Below are positions 1-5,632 of a stretch of DNA of 5,632 bases, piece by piece. Every line of letters begins with the position of its first letter. Within the stretch, counting starts at the first letter, position 1. Under the pieces are notes generated by a model. It did no database searches, was not told the origin of the DNA, and saw only the letters and a program-made list of their open reading frames with translations. The DNA is from Thiomonas sp. (GTDB taxonomy: Bacteria; Pseudomonadota; Gammaproteobacteria; Burkholderiales; Burkholderiaceae_C), in the NCBI GenBank assembly GCA_027451915.1, contig DAIDHU010000376.1:1-5632 (forward strand), in the 5' to 3' direction. A program made the position numbers and the translations under genes.

Positions 1-1
1 G

Positions 2-1408
2 CTGCCGGACGGGCATGCGCCCGCGGCCGCCGCTGCGCCGACAGCCGCCCCGACAGCCGCTCCGACAGCGGCCCCGACAGCGGCCCAGGCATCGGCCGCG
101 CAGGGCAGCCTGTCCCCGGCGCCGGCGGCGGGGCAGGGCAGCGCGGCGGGTGCAGCACCGGCGGCTGTGGCACCTGCGGCTGTGGCACCTGCGGCTGTGG
201 CGGCGGGCGTGTGGCGCCAGATGTGGGAGCAGGGGCTGCACCTGGGCCTGATTCCCGCCAGTGCCGATGCCCGGCTGCAGCAGCGCGCCGCCCAGTTGCT
301 CCAGCTGGCGCAGGGCGCGGCGCCGGCGCAGGCCTTGCTGGGCGACAACCGCGAGCTGTGGCAGCAGTTCGAGCGTGCCCTGGCGCAGGAACGCGGCACG
401 GTTGACGGCATGCTGGAGCTGTTTTCCATGCTGGTGTCGCATGTGAGCGAGGTGTTCGCGGGCGACTCGGCGGCCGCCGCCGAGTTCGGAACCCTGCAGG
501 AGGTATGCGGGCGCCCGCTGGACGGCTCGCGCATCGACCTGGCACGCTCGGTCATGGAGCCATGGCTGCGCCGCCAGGCGGCGCTGCAACGCAGTGCCCT
601 CGAGGCGCGCGCCACCTCGCGCGAGGTGGTGGGGGCGGTGCTGCGCGGCATCGGGACCTTCCTCGACCACAACGGCCGCTTCAACCAGTCGCTGCAGCAG
701 GACCTGGGCCGGCTCGACAGCGGCCTGGACGAGCAGGCGCTCAAGCTGCTGGCGCGGGAGTTGCTTCAGCGCGGCAGCGATTTGCACGAGCATGGCAGCC
801 AGCTGGGCCAGAGCCTGCAACAGGCCCAGAAGCAGGCCGAAATGGCTCTGCACCGCATCCGCCGCCTGGAAAGCGAACTCGAACAGGCCAGCCAGCAGCT
901 GCAACAGGATCCGCTGACCGGAGCGCTCAACCGTCGGGGCCTGGACGTGGCCTTCATGCGCGACAGCGCGCGCGCCAGCGAGCAGCAGCGCCCCCTGTCG
1001 GTGGCGCTGCTGGACCTGGACCATTTCAAGCAGATCAACGACAGCTACGGCCACGATTTCGGCGACGAGGTGCTGCGCGGGCTGGTGCAGGTGGCGCGCA
1101 AGCTGGTGCGCCCCGGCGACAGCATTGCCCGCATGGGGGGCGAGGAGTTCATGATGCTGTTCCCCGACACCGATGCCGACGCCGCGCAGCGTGCCATGGA
1201 GCGCCTGCTGCAGGGTTTTCGCAACCGGCGGGTCCTGCATCGCAGCACCGGCCAGCGGGTGGAAATGAGTTTCAGCGCGGGGGTGGCGCAGATGCAGGCC
1301 GGCGAGCCTTTCGGGGAGCTCTACGAGCGCGCCGACACGGCCCTGCGCAAGGCCAAGCAGGGCGGCCGACAGCAGGTTGTGCTGGCGCCTCCCGAAGGTG
1401 GGGCCTGA
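2..1408 (+). CDS. GGDEF diguanylate cyclase, 5'-truncated by window
   Basis: Probable diguanylate cyclase, making c-di-GMP from two GTP. The frame is open from the first bases of the window, so the true start lies upstream; the GTG at 167 sits inside a repeat and is not a believable start. 468 residues are visible. Residues 1-70 are Ala/Pro/Thr-rich and low in complexity, probably a disordered linker. About 70-300 is helical with no family I recognise, ending in a Gln/Glu-rich coiled coil (about 258-300). The GGDEF domain begins at DPLTG (303-307), followed by LDLDHFKQIND (337-347), the active site GGEEF (379-383) and an RPGD inhibitory site (370-373) at the canonical five-residue spacing, so activity with product feedback is expected. 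It ends with the usual ERADTALRKAKQGGR-type helix. No transmembrane segment is visible, so it is likely cytoplasmic. It is co-oriented with the second GGDEF gene 81 bp downstream. The enzyme call is firm; the input signal is unknown. Confidence 0.93.
   Translation: MPDGHAPAAAAAPTAAPTAAPTAAPTAAQASAAQGSLSPAPAAGQGSAAGAAPAAVAPAAVAPAAVAAGVWRQMWEQGLHLGLIPASADARLQQRAAQLLQLAQGAAPAQALLGDNRELWQQFERALAQERGTVDGMLELFSMLVSHVSEVFAGDSAAAAEFGTLQEVCGRPLDGSRIDLARSVMEPWLRRQAALQRSALEARATSREVVGAVLRGIGTFLDHNGRFNQSLQQDLGRLDSGLDEQALKLLARELLQRGSDLHEHGSQLGQSLQQAQKQAEMALHRIRRLESELEQASQQLQQDPLTGALNRRGLDVAFMRDSARASEQQRPLSVALLDLDHFKQINDSYGHDFGDEVLRGLVQVARKLVRPGDSIARMGGEEFMMLFPDTDADAAQRAMERLLQGFRNRRVLHRSTGQRVEMSFSAGVAQMQAGEPFGELYERADTALRKAKQGGRQQVVLAPPEGGA
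38..85 (+). repeat. Four tandem 12-bp units coding Pro-Thr-Ala-Ala
   Basis: Four consecutive in-frame copies of a 12-bp unit (ccgacagcc/ggcc/t) encode PTAA x4 in the N-terminal linker of the first GGDEF protein. Copies differ only at third codon positions. The unit length is a multiple of three, so changes in copy number would alter linker length without breaking the frame. Confidence 0.85.
158..202 (+). repeat. Three tandem 15-bp units coding Pro-Ala-Ala-Val-Ala
   Basis: Three in-frame 15-bp units (158-172, 173-187, 188-202) of the form ccTGCGGCTGTGGCa encode PAAVA x3. Units differ by one or two bases, suggesting recent duplication. They lie at the junction between the low-complexity leader and the helical region of the first GGDEF protein. 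Confidence 0.85.
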
Positions 1409-1449
1409 AGCTGCGGCGCCACTCTGCATGCACCTTGTGCTTATTCGTG

Positions 1450-1478
1450 TTGCCGCTGGGTCCGGCCAGACTTACCAT
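1450..1478 (+). promoter_or_regulatory. Candidate sigma70 promoter for the HDOD-GGDEF gene
   Basis: A TTGCCG box (1450-1455) and a TACCAT box (1473-1478) are separated by exactly 17 bp; each matches its consensus at 4 of 6 positions. Transcription would start near 1485, only about five bases before the ATG at 1490. That fits the lack of a clear Shine-Dalgarno sequence and would make the message nearly leaderless. The rest of the 81-bp gap holds only a short GCAC/GTGC hairpin (1430-1440). The boxes could have arisen by chance, and read-through from the upstream gene is also possible. Confidence 0.3.
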
Positions 1479-1489
1479 GGTTCGGACCT

Positions 1490-3367
1490 ATGCTCGAGCT
1501 CCAGGACATCCCCGCGCGTAACGCCAGGATTCTCGCCACTTTGCGGGATAGCCGGGAGCCGCTTCCCTCGCCGAACGCGGTCGCGCTGGAGCTGATGCGC
1601 CTGGTCGAGCGGCGCGATGTGGGGGTGTTCGAAGTCTGCCGCGTCGCCAAGGGCGATCCGGTGTTGGTGGGCAAGGCCGTGCGCCTGGCCAACTCGGCCT
1701 TGTACGCGGGCCTGCGGCCGACCGCCGCGCTGGAGGATGCGGTGATGCGCATCGGCGTGGCCGCGCTGGCCCGGCTGGCGGTGGGGCTGAGCCTGGTGCA
1801 CAGTCACGGCGCGCGCCTGGGCGGGCTCGAACTCGAGCCCTACTGGCGGCGTTCGCTGGCGCGCGCGCTGCTGTTGCAGCAATTGGCGCGCAGGCGCCAT
1901 GCCCTGCCGGTCTCGGAGGCCTTCAGCCTGGGCCTGCTGGCCGAGATCGGGCAGCTGGGCATGCTGGCGGCCCTGGGCGCGCAAGCCCTGGGGGATGCCC
2001 AGGCCGGGCAGGACCTTCCGGGCTGGCAGCGCCGCCGCTGGGGCTTCGACCAGAGCGAAGCCAGTGCAGCCTTGCTGCAGGCCTGGAATTTCCCGCAACG
2101 CCTGTGGCTGGCCCTGCTGCCGCTGGCGCAGGCGCAGGAGGCCCAGACCGAGTTGGCGGCCATGGTGGGGGTGTCCCGGGGCCTGGCCGCCGCGCTGGAC
2201 GGGAAGCGCCGCCTGGAGGATCTGCCCGACCTCTGGATGGCCGCGCTTCGTCTCGGATTGGACGAGGCGGTGTTGCTGGGCCTGCTCGACCAGGTTCGCG
2301 GGGATTTCGCGGAACTCGCCGCGGTGCTGGACCTGCGCGTGTCCCAGCAGCATGCACAGGAGGAGTTCGAGCGTCTGCGCGCATCGCTGTGCAAGGCCTC
2401 GCCCGAGGACCCGGCGCAGGCGGCCAGCGTGCTCCTGGCCGGAGCCTTGCCCTGCGGCCGCGCGGACCTCGTCGAGGCGCTGCGTGCCGAGGGCTTCAAC
2501 GTGCAGCTCGAACCAGCCCTGGAGGCGGGTTTCGAGCGCGCGCGCAGCAGCCTGCCCGAGGCCGTGGTGCTCGATGCCGACCAGCTTCCCAGCGAGGCCG
2601 TGGAGCTGTGCCGGCAACTGCGCGAGCACGACAGCGCGCGCCTGTACCTGCTGCTGCTGGGCGACAGCCTGGATGCCGACGGACTGCTGGAGGCGCTTCG
2701 GGCGGGAGCCAACGACGTGTTGCCAGGCTCGGCACCGGCGGCCATGGTGGCGGCCAAGTTGCGCCCGGGCGTTCGCGTGGTGCGCATGATCAGCGCCCTC
2801 GAACGCGAGCGCGCCCAGGCGCATGGACGCCAGCGCGAGCTGGCGGCGCTGAACGCACGCCTGCGCGAGGCCGCCTACAGCGACGAGCTCACCGGTCTGC
2901 CCAATCGCCGCGCCCTGGACGAGTTCCTGGCGCGCGCCTGGGAGCATGCGCTGGCCCACGCGACCCCGCTGAGCTGCGTGCTGTTCGACCTCGACCACTT
3001 CAAGCTGGTCAACGACACCCATGGCCACGAGGTCGGCGATCGCGTGCTGCGCGCCGTGGCCCGCACCCTGCAGCGCCACAGCCGCAGTGACGATCTGCTG
3101 GCGCGCTGGGGAGGCGAGGAACTGGTGCTGGTCTGCCCGGGGGTTCAGCCGCAGATCGCCGCGGTGCTGGCCGAGCGCATGCGCGCCGCGGTGCAGGGCA
3201 TGCAGGAAGGGCTTCCGGAAGTGACCCTGTCGGCAGGGGTGGCGCAGGCTTCGCCGAGCGACGGCGACGCGGTGGCGGGGATGCTGCGAGCCGCTGATCG
3301 CGCCTTGCTGCAGGCCAAGCGCGAAGGCCGCAACCGGATTGTCATGGCCGGCGCGGCGCGGCCGTAG
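1490..3367 (+). CDS. HDOD / pseudo-receiver / GGDEF diguanylate cyclase
   Basis: A three-part signalling protein of 625 residues that probably makes c-di-GMP. The HDOD domain (about 20-210) shows the family pattern: LPSPNAVALELM near 25, DPVLVGKAVRLANSALY at 56-72, an AxxRIG turn near 84-89, and GLLAEIG (148-154) where true HD phosphohydrolases carry the His-Asp pair. The segment at 312-430 has the alternating strand/helix pattern of a response-regulator receiver (VVLDAD 359-364, GANDVLPG 406-413), but the acidic pair after strand 1 and the usual Lys-Pro are missing, so it looks unable to be phosphorylated normally. A coiled linker (about 435-462) leads to the GGDEF domain: DELTG (465-469), FDLDHFKLVND (499-509), inhibitory site RSDD (532-535) and active site GGEEL (541-545), with Leu replacing the usual Phe. 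ATG 1490 is the only ATG, GTG or TTG in this frame after the preceding stop. No good Shine-Dalgarno is present. No membrane segment is visible. Confidence 0.92.
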   Translation: MLELQDIPARNARILATLRDSREPLPSPNAVALELMRLVERRDVGVFEVCRVAKGDPVLVGKAVRLANSALYAGLRPTAALEDAVMRIGVAALARLAVGLSLVHSHGARLGGLELEPYWRRSLARALLLQQLARRRHALPVSEAFSLGLLAEIGQLGMLAALGAQALGDAQAGQDLPGWQRRRWGFDQSEASAALLQAWNFPQRLWLALLPLAQAQEAQTELAAMVGVSRGLAAALDGKRRLEDLPDLWMAALRLGLDEAVLLGLLDQVRGDFAELAAVLDLRVSQQHAQEEFERLRASLCKASPEDPAQAASVLLAGALPCGRADLVEALRAEGFNVQLEPALEAGFERARSSLPEAVVLDADQLPSEAVELCRQLREHDSARLYLLLLGDSLDADGLLEALRAGANDVLPGSAPAAMVAAKLRPGVRVVRMISALERERAQAHGRQRELAALNARLREAAYSDELTGLPNRRALDEFLARAWEHALAHATPLSCVLFDLDHFKLVNDTHGHEVGDRVLRAVARTLQRHSRSDDLLARWGGEELVLVCPGVQPQIAAVLAERMRAAVQGMQEGLPEVTLSAGVAQASPSDGDAVAGMLRAADRALLQAKREGRNRIVMAGAARP

Positions 3368-3372
3368 CCCGG

Positions 3373-3415
3373 CGGCCGCGAGGGCCGGCGCTCAGCGTTC
3401 GGGGTGACGCTGGGC
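3373..3415. terminator. GC-rich hairpins between convergent genes
   Basis: The two strands converge on a 24-bp gap (3368-3391). It contains a 5-bp perfect stem (3373-3377 with 3383-3387, loop GCGAG). A second stem of 8 bp with one G-U pair (3390-3397 with 3408-3415) overlaps the end of the minus-strand gene. Neither is followed by a T-run on either strand, so a classical intrinsic terminator is not shown. They may slow polymerase or protect RNA ends. Confidence 0.25.
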
Positions 3416-3793
3416 CTGCAGATCCAGCACGTAGACGGCGTGGCCGGAGTCGTGTTCGCGCGCGCCGCCCCGGCAGGCCAGCACGCTGCAGGTCTGCCAC
3501 GCGCCGCCCAGCGCGGCGCCGGGTTCCCGGTTCAGCGAGACTATGCGGCCGATGGGCAGCGCCTGATCGTACAGCAGGCGCAGCACGCCGTCGGATTCCC
3601 CGACCAGCAGCGCGCGGCCCTCGGGGCCACCGCCGCCGGCGCCCTGGCGCAGGTGCACCGCGCGGGCTCCATAGGCGCCGCGCTTGTCCACGCGCAGGGT
3701 CTCGGTGGCCTCCAGCAGCTTGCGCACTTCGGGGGCTTCCCAGTCGACGTTGGTCATGTTGCCCAGCGTAGGGTCCTTGTCGCTGCGGATCAT
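3392..3793 (-). CDS. Small PilZ-like protein of unknown function
   Basis: A 133-residue cytoplasmic protein, last gene of the minus-strand cluster and 22 bp after the CZB gene. I do not recognise it as a named family. Its layout resembles a PilZ (c-di-GMP receptor) domain: an RxxxR motif (R34-VDK-R38), a strand region with VGESDGVLRLLYDQALPIG (64-82) that recalls the PilZ D/NxSxxG-strand-'LPxG' pattern, then strands ending in a Cys-Arg turn (C107-R108) and HAVYVLDL (118-125). The D/NxSxxG motif is imperfect (G65 where Asp/Asn is expected, and the Gly one residue early), so c-di-GMP binding is uncertain. The start at 3793 is chosen because a GGGAG Shine-Dalgarno lies 8 bases upstream; an in-frame ATG at 3757 (Met13) is an alternative with a poorer ribosome site. 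Reading further upstream (to 3895) would overlap the CZB gene by about 80 bases and is unlikely. That the gene is real is likely; its function is inference. Confidence 0.78.
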   Translation of the reverse strand: MIRSDKDPTLGNMTNVDWEAPEVRKLLEATETLRVDKRGAYGARAVHLRQGAGGGGPEGRALLVGESDGVLRLLYDQALPIGRIVSLNREPGAALGGAWQTCSVLACRGGAREHDSGHAVYVLDLQAQRHPER

Positions 3794-3801
3794 GGGCGAG
3801 G

Positions 3802-3806
3802 CTCCC
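3802..3806 (-). promoter_or_regulatory. Shine-Dalgarno site fixing the start of the small PilZ-like gene
   Basis: On the minus strand GGGAG lies 8 bases before the ATG at 3793, inside the 22-bp gap after the CZB gene stop. It favours Met at 3793 over longer or shorter starts and supports co-translation from one operon message. Confidence 0.6.
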
Positions 3807-3815
3807 GGTGAGGGT

Positions 3816-4592
3816 TCAGTCCAGGTAGGCGATGTACACGCCCTGGTCCTGCGCCCCGCGCTGCCCGGGACGGCACATGCGGACCTTGTAGGCACGCGGG
3901 GCCTGGTCGGGGCGATCGGTGTGGCGCACCTGCACGAGGCTGGAGGCCTCCAGCATGCGCTCGAGGGACACGGTCAGTTCCCGGGCCGCCTCGCCCTCGC
4001 GCAGCAGCGCGGCATCGATCCATTCCGACGAACCCTCGAGGCGCAATTGCAGTCCCATGGGTTCGCGCTGCAGCCACAGGGCTTCCAGCAGCTGGTTGAC
4101 CCGGCGCGCCGCGTAGCTCCAGGACCCCCGCCCCGGCTTGAGAGCGTCGAGCACCGGGCCGCGCTGGCCCTGGTTGGCGAGGTCGATGAGCCGGGCCAGC
4201 TCCTGGTGCCAGTGATCGTGCCACATGCGCAGGTCGTCCAGGGTATCGGCCATGCCGGGCAGGTCGACGAAGCGCAGCCAGACCCCCACGTCGCAGGCGA
4301 AGGAGCCCGCCGCCTGGCTGGGGTCGCCATAGTCGGTGATGCCGTCGACGATCTCCTGCAGATGGCGCTTGGCCCGCAGGCGCTCGCGCGCCCACATCTC
4401 CGCGACCTCGTAGTAGCTCTTGCCCTGCTGGTCGCCGATCATGGGCAGCATGATCGTGCGCCGGTCGATGCCCCCGGCGTCCGCGAAGCCGCTCCGGTCC
4501 ACCGCGGCCGGGCGGAACAGGCCCCGCAGGCGGGTCAGCAGGCCGCCGAACAGCGAGGGGCGGGTCGTGGCGGAAGGGGCGGAGCGGCTCAT
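3816..4592 (-). CDS. CZB-type (chemoreceptor zinc-binding) stand-alone protein
   Basis: A 258-residue protein without a GGDEF or MCP signalling domain. Residues 77-129 carry the signature I associate with CZB zinc-sensing domains: H77, then C100 in a CDVGVW motif (CZB consensus Cx[LF]GxW), then H125 and H129 in HDHWH, the HxxxH pair. This resembles zinc sites in the E. coli diguanylate cyclase DgcZ and in chemoreceptors, though the H77-C100 gap (23) is shorter than in DgcZ. A three-His/one-Cys zinc site, sensitive to zinc or thiol oxidants, is therefore plausible. Residues 11-28 form a possible amphipathic helix. The C-terminal part (about 150-258) is unrecognised; its end (YKVRMCRPG then GVYIAYLD) resembles the end of the neighbouring small protein. 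It starts 51 bp after the MCP gene, with no Shine-Dalgarno but a promoter-like pair ending at the ATG. The domain call is good; its partner and output are unknown. Confidence 0.85.
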   Translation of the reverse strand: MSRSAPSATTRPSLFGGLLTRLRGLFRPAAVDRSGFADAGGIDRRTIMLPMIGDQQGKSYYEVAEMWARERLRAKRHLQEIVDGITDYGDPSQAAGSFACDVGVWLRFVDLPGMADTLDDLRMWHDHWHQELARLIDLANQGQRGPVLDALKPGRGSWSYAARRVNQLLEALWLQREPMGLQLRLEGSSEWIDAALLREGEAARELTVSLERMLEASSLVQVRHTDRPDQAPRAYKVRMCRPGQRGAQDQGVYIAYLD

Positions 4593-4598
4593 GGCACA

Positions 4599-4627
4599 AG
4601 CATACGCAATCCCGAAGGCTTTGCGAA
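4599..4627 (-). promoter_or_regulatory. Candidate sigma70 promoter giving a leaderless CZB-gene message
   Basis: Reading the minus strand, a TTCGCA box (4627-4622) and a TATGCT box (4604-4599) are exactly 17 bp apart; each matches consensus at 4 of 6 positions. The expected start point, seven bases past the -10 box, falls on the A of the ATG at 4592. No Shine-Dalgarno sequence precedes that ATG. The pair fills most of the 51-bp gap after the MCP gene, so the CZB and PilZ-like genes could be expressed apart from the MCP. Confidence 0.4.
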
Positions 4628-4643
4628 CGCGGCCGGCGCGGGC

Positions 4644-5632
4644 TCAGCGAAAACCCAGGCGCACCGCTCCCCAATGCCGCGACCCGAGGCGCACCGGGCG
4701 CGAAAGCTCGCGCATGATTTCTCCGGTATCCCGGGCGTAGACCTGCAGCAGCACCTCGCTGGTGTTGCGGGCCGAGGCCAGGCCCACCGGGTCGTTGAAC
4801 AGGCGCCGCGAGCGATTGCCGACCAGGTCGCGCTGGGGATCGCCGGTCAAGGCTTGGTCGAATTTCGAATTGTGCGCCGCCGCATAGCCATTGCGGTCGA
4901 CCAGCAGCACGAACACGTATTGCTCGGACAGGGCGAGGTAGCGATCCTCGATGGGCTGGATCTCGCGCTTGAACCAGTCGGTGAACCGGGTGTTGTATTT
5001 TTGCGGATCGGTGCCCGCGACGGGCTGGTATTGCTCGTCGAACAGATCGCTCTCGGAAATCTCCCCGCGCTGCAAGGCCTGCGCCAGGCGCTGCTCGAAT
5101 TCGGCGGTGACCTGTTCGAGCGCGCCGATCACGCGGCTGGTCGCCGAATCGGTGCGGAAGGGGGTAGCCGATGCGAACAGGCGCTGGCTCTTGTTCAGCG
5201 CCAGGTCCAGCGCCTCGGCGATGCGCGCCCCACGCTCGACCGCCGATTGGGCATCGTCGCGCACGCGCTGGGCCATGGACTGGAAGTGGGTGTCCACCTT
5301 GTGCAACTGTTCGGATTGCGCCGAGAGCTGGCCGGTGGCCTCGGTGCTCTGACGGGCCACCTGACTGACGCCCCCGGCGATATCGTGGAAGTGCTCGGCG
5401 ATCTCGTGCATCTGCGCCTGGCTGGAGTCCATGCGCGAGGAGAAATCCTCGGTGCCACTGCCCACGGTGTGCAGCGCCTTGTCGATGGCCGACACCGACT
5501 CGCCGATGCGCGTCACCGATTTCTCGGAGTTCTGCGCCAGCTTGCGGATCTCTTCGGCGACCACGGCGAAGCCGCGCCCGGCGTCGCCGACCCGTGCGGC
5601 CTCGATGGCCGCGTTCAGCGCCAGCAGGTTGG
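4644..5632 (-). CDS. Methyl-accepting chemotaxis protein with C-terminal sensor domain, 5'-truncated
   Basis: The C-terminal 328 residues of a chemoreceptor; the N-terminal part lies beyond the window. Visible residues 1-45 are the conserved signalling tip: NLLALNAAIEAAR, GRGFAVVAEEIRKLAQ, SEKSV, the hairpin that contacts CheA and CheW. The returning helical bundle runs to about residue 140. Instead of ending there, the protein continues with about 185 residues of a mixed helical and beta domain. This includes YVFVLLVDRNGYAAAHNSKF (about 238-257), TGD (262-264), DLVGNRSRRLFND (about 268-280), and strands ending RHWGAVRLGFR, a pattern I recall from a Cache/PAS-like cytoplasmic module at the C-terminus of some proteobacterial MCPs. 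No membrane segment is visible in this part, and no CheR-docking pentapeptide ends the protein. It is the first visible gene of the minus-strand cluster. The MCP call is certain; the C-terminal sensor call is family-pattern inference. Confidence 0.95.
   Translation of the reverse strand, partial: NLLALNAAIEAARVGDAGRGFAVVAEEIRKLAQNSEKSVTRIGESVSAIDKALHTVGSGTEDFSSRMDSSQAQMHEIAEHFHDIAGGVSQVARQSTEATGQLSAQSEQLHKVDTHFQSMAQRVRDDAQSAVERGARIAEALDLALNKSQRLFASATPFRTDSATSRVIGALEQVTAEFEQRLAQALQRGEISESDLFDEQYQPVAGTDPQKYNTRFTDWFKREIQPIEDRYLALSEQYVFVLLVDRNGYAAAHNSKFDQALTGDPQRDLVGNRSRRLFNDPVGLASARNTSEVLLQVYARDTGEIMRELSRPVRLGSRHWGAVRLGFR

Noticed and set aside
167..169. GTG as the start of the first GGDEF gene
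   Set aside because: It is a Val codon inside a 15-bp tandem repeat, and the frame is open back to the window edge, so the real start is outside.
1425..1445. GCAC-CTT-GTGC hairpin followed by TTATT as a terminator of the first gene
   Set aside because: Only four stem base pairs, with an interrupted T-run; too weak to call.
505..1521. Overlapping plus-strand frame (338 codons) inside the first GGDEF gene
   Set aside because: Low-complexity Arg/Gly/Ala/Pro protein; a shadow of the true GGDEF frame.
1472..3079. Long antisense open frame (535 codons) opposite the HDOD-GGDEF gene
   Set aside because: It is Gln/Arg/Ala-rich with no recognisable domain, and open antisense frames are expected opposite GC-rich genes. 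The plus-strand gene has clear HDOD and GGDEF motifs.
3404..3811. 135-codon plus-strand frame opposite the small PilZ-like gene
   Set aside because: Ala/Gly/Gln-rich with no motif. The minus-strand frame has a ribosome site, a tight operon position and PilZ-like order.
3790..4674. 294-codon minus-strand frame overlapping the CZB gene
   Set aside because: Arg/Pro/Gly-rich with no motifs; the overlapping 258-residue frame carries the CZB residues and fits the neighbouring gene ends.

Overview
The window is GC-rich (by eye close to 70%) and densely coded. The protein families point to a free-living Pseudomonadota, most likely a pseudomonad-type Gammaproteobacterium or a Betaproteobacterium; the sequence alone does not settle which. 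There are five protein genes, two cut by the window edges. I see no RNA genes, insertion sequences, CRISPR arrays or prophage genes.

Left half (2-3367, plus strand): two c-di-GMP synthase-type genes in tandem. The first is missing its start. It has an Ala/Pro/Thr-rich repetitive leader, a long helical region of unknown function, and a GGDEF domain with an intact RxxGGEEF active site and an RxxD inhibitory site. After an 81-bp gap containing a possible promoter comes a 625-residue HDOD / degenerate receiver / GGDEF fusion, also with active-site and inhibitory-site motifs.

Right half (5632-3392, minus strand): a likely chemosensory cluster transcribed towards the first pair. It starts with the C-terminal part of a methyl-accepting chemotaxis protein (MCP) that carries a cytoplasmic sensor-like domain after its signalling tip. 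Next is a 258-residue protein in which I recognise a CZB-type (chemoreceptor zinc-binding) His/Cys motif set. Last is a 133-residue protein that looks like a degenerate PilZ-type domain. The two strands converge on a 24-bp gap with GC-rich hairpins.

Reading the genes together (inference): the locus joins c-di-GMP synthesis with a Zn/redox-type sensor module and a chemoreceptor. The small PilZ-like protein and the CZB protein are candidate partners or outputs. The least described parts are the stand-alone CZB protein, its possible sharing of a C-terminal fold with its small neighbour, and the predicted leaderless or near-leaderless promoters in front of the two genes whose starts have no Shine-Dalgarno sequence.
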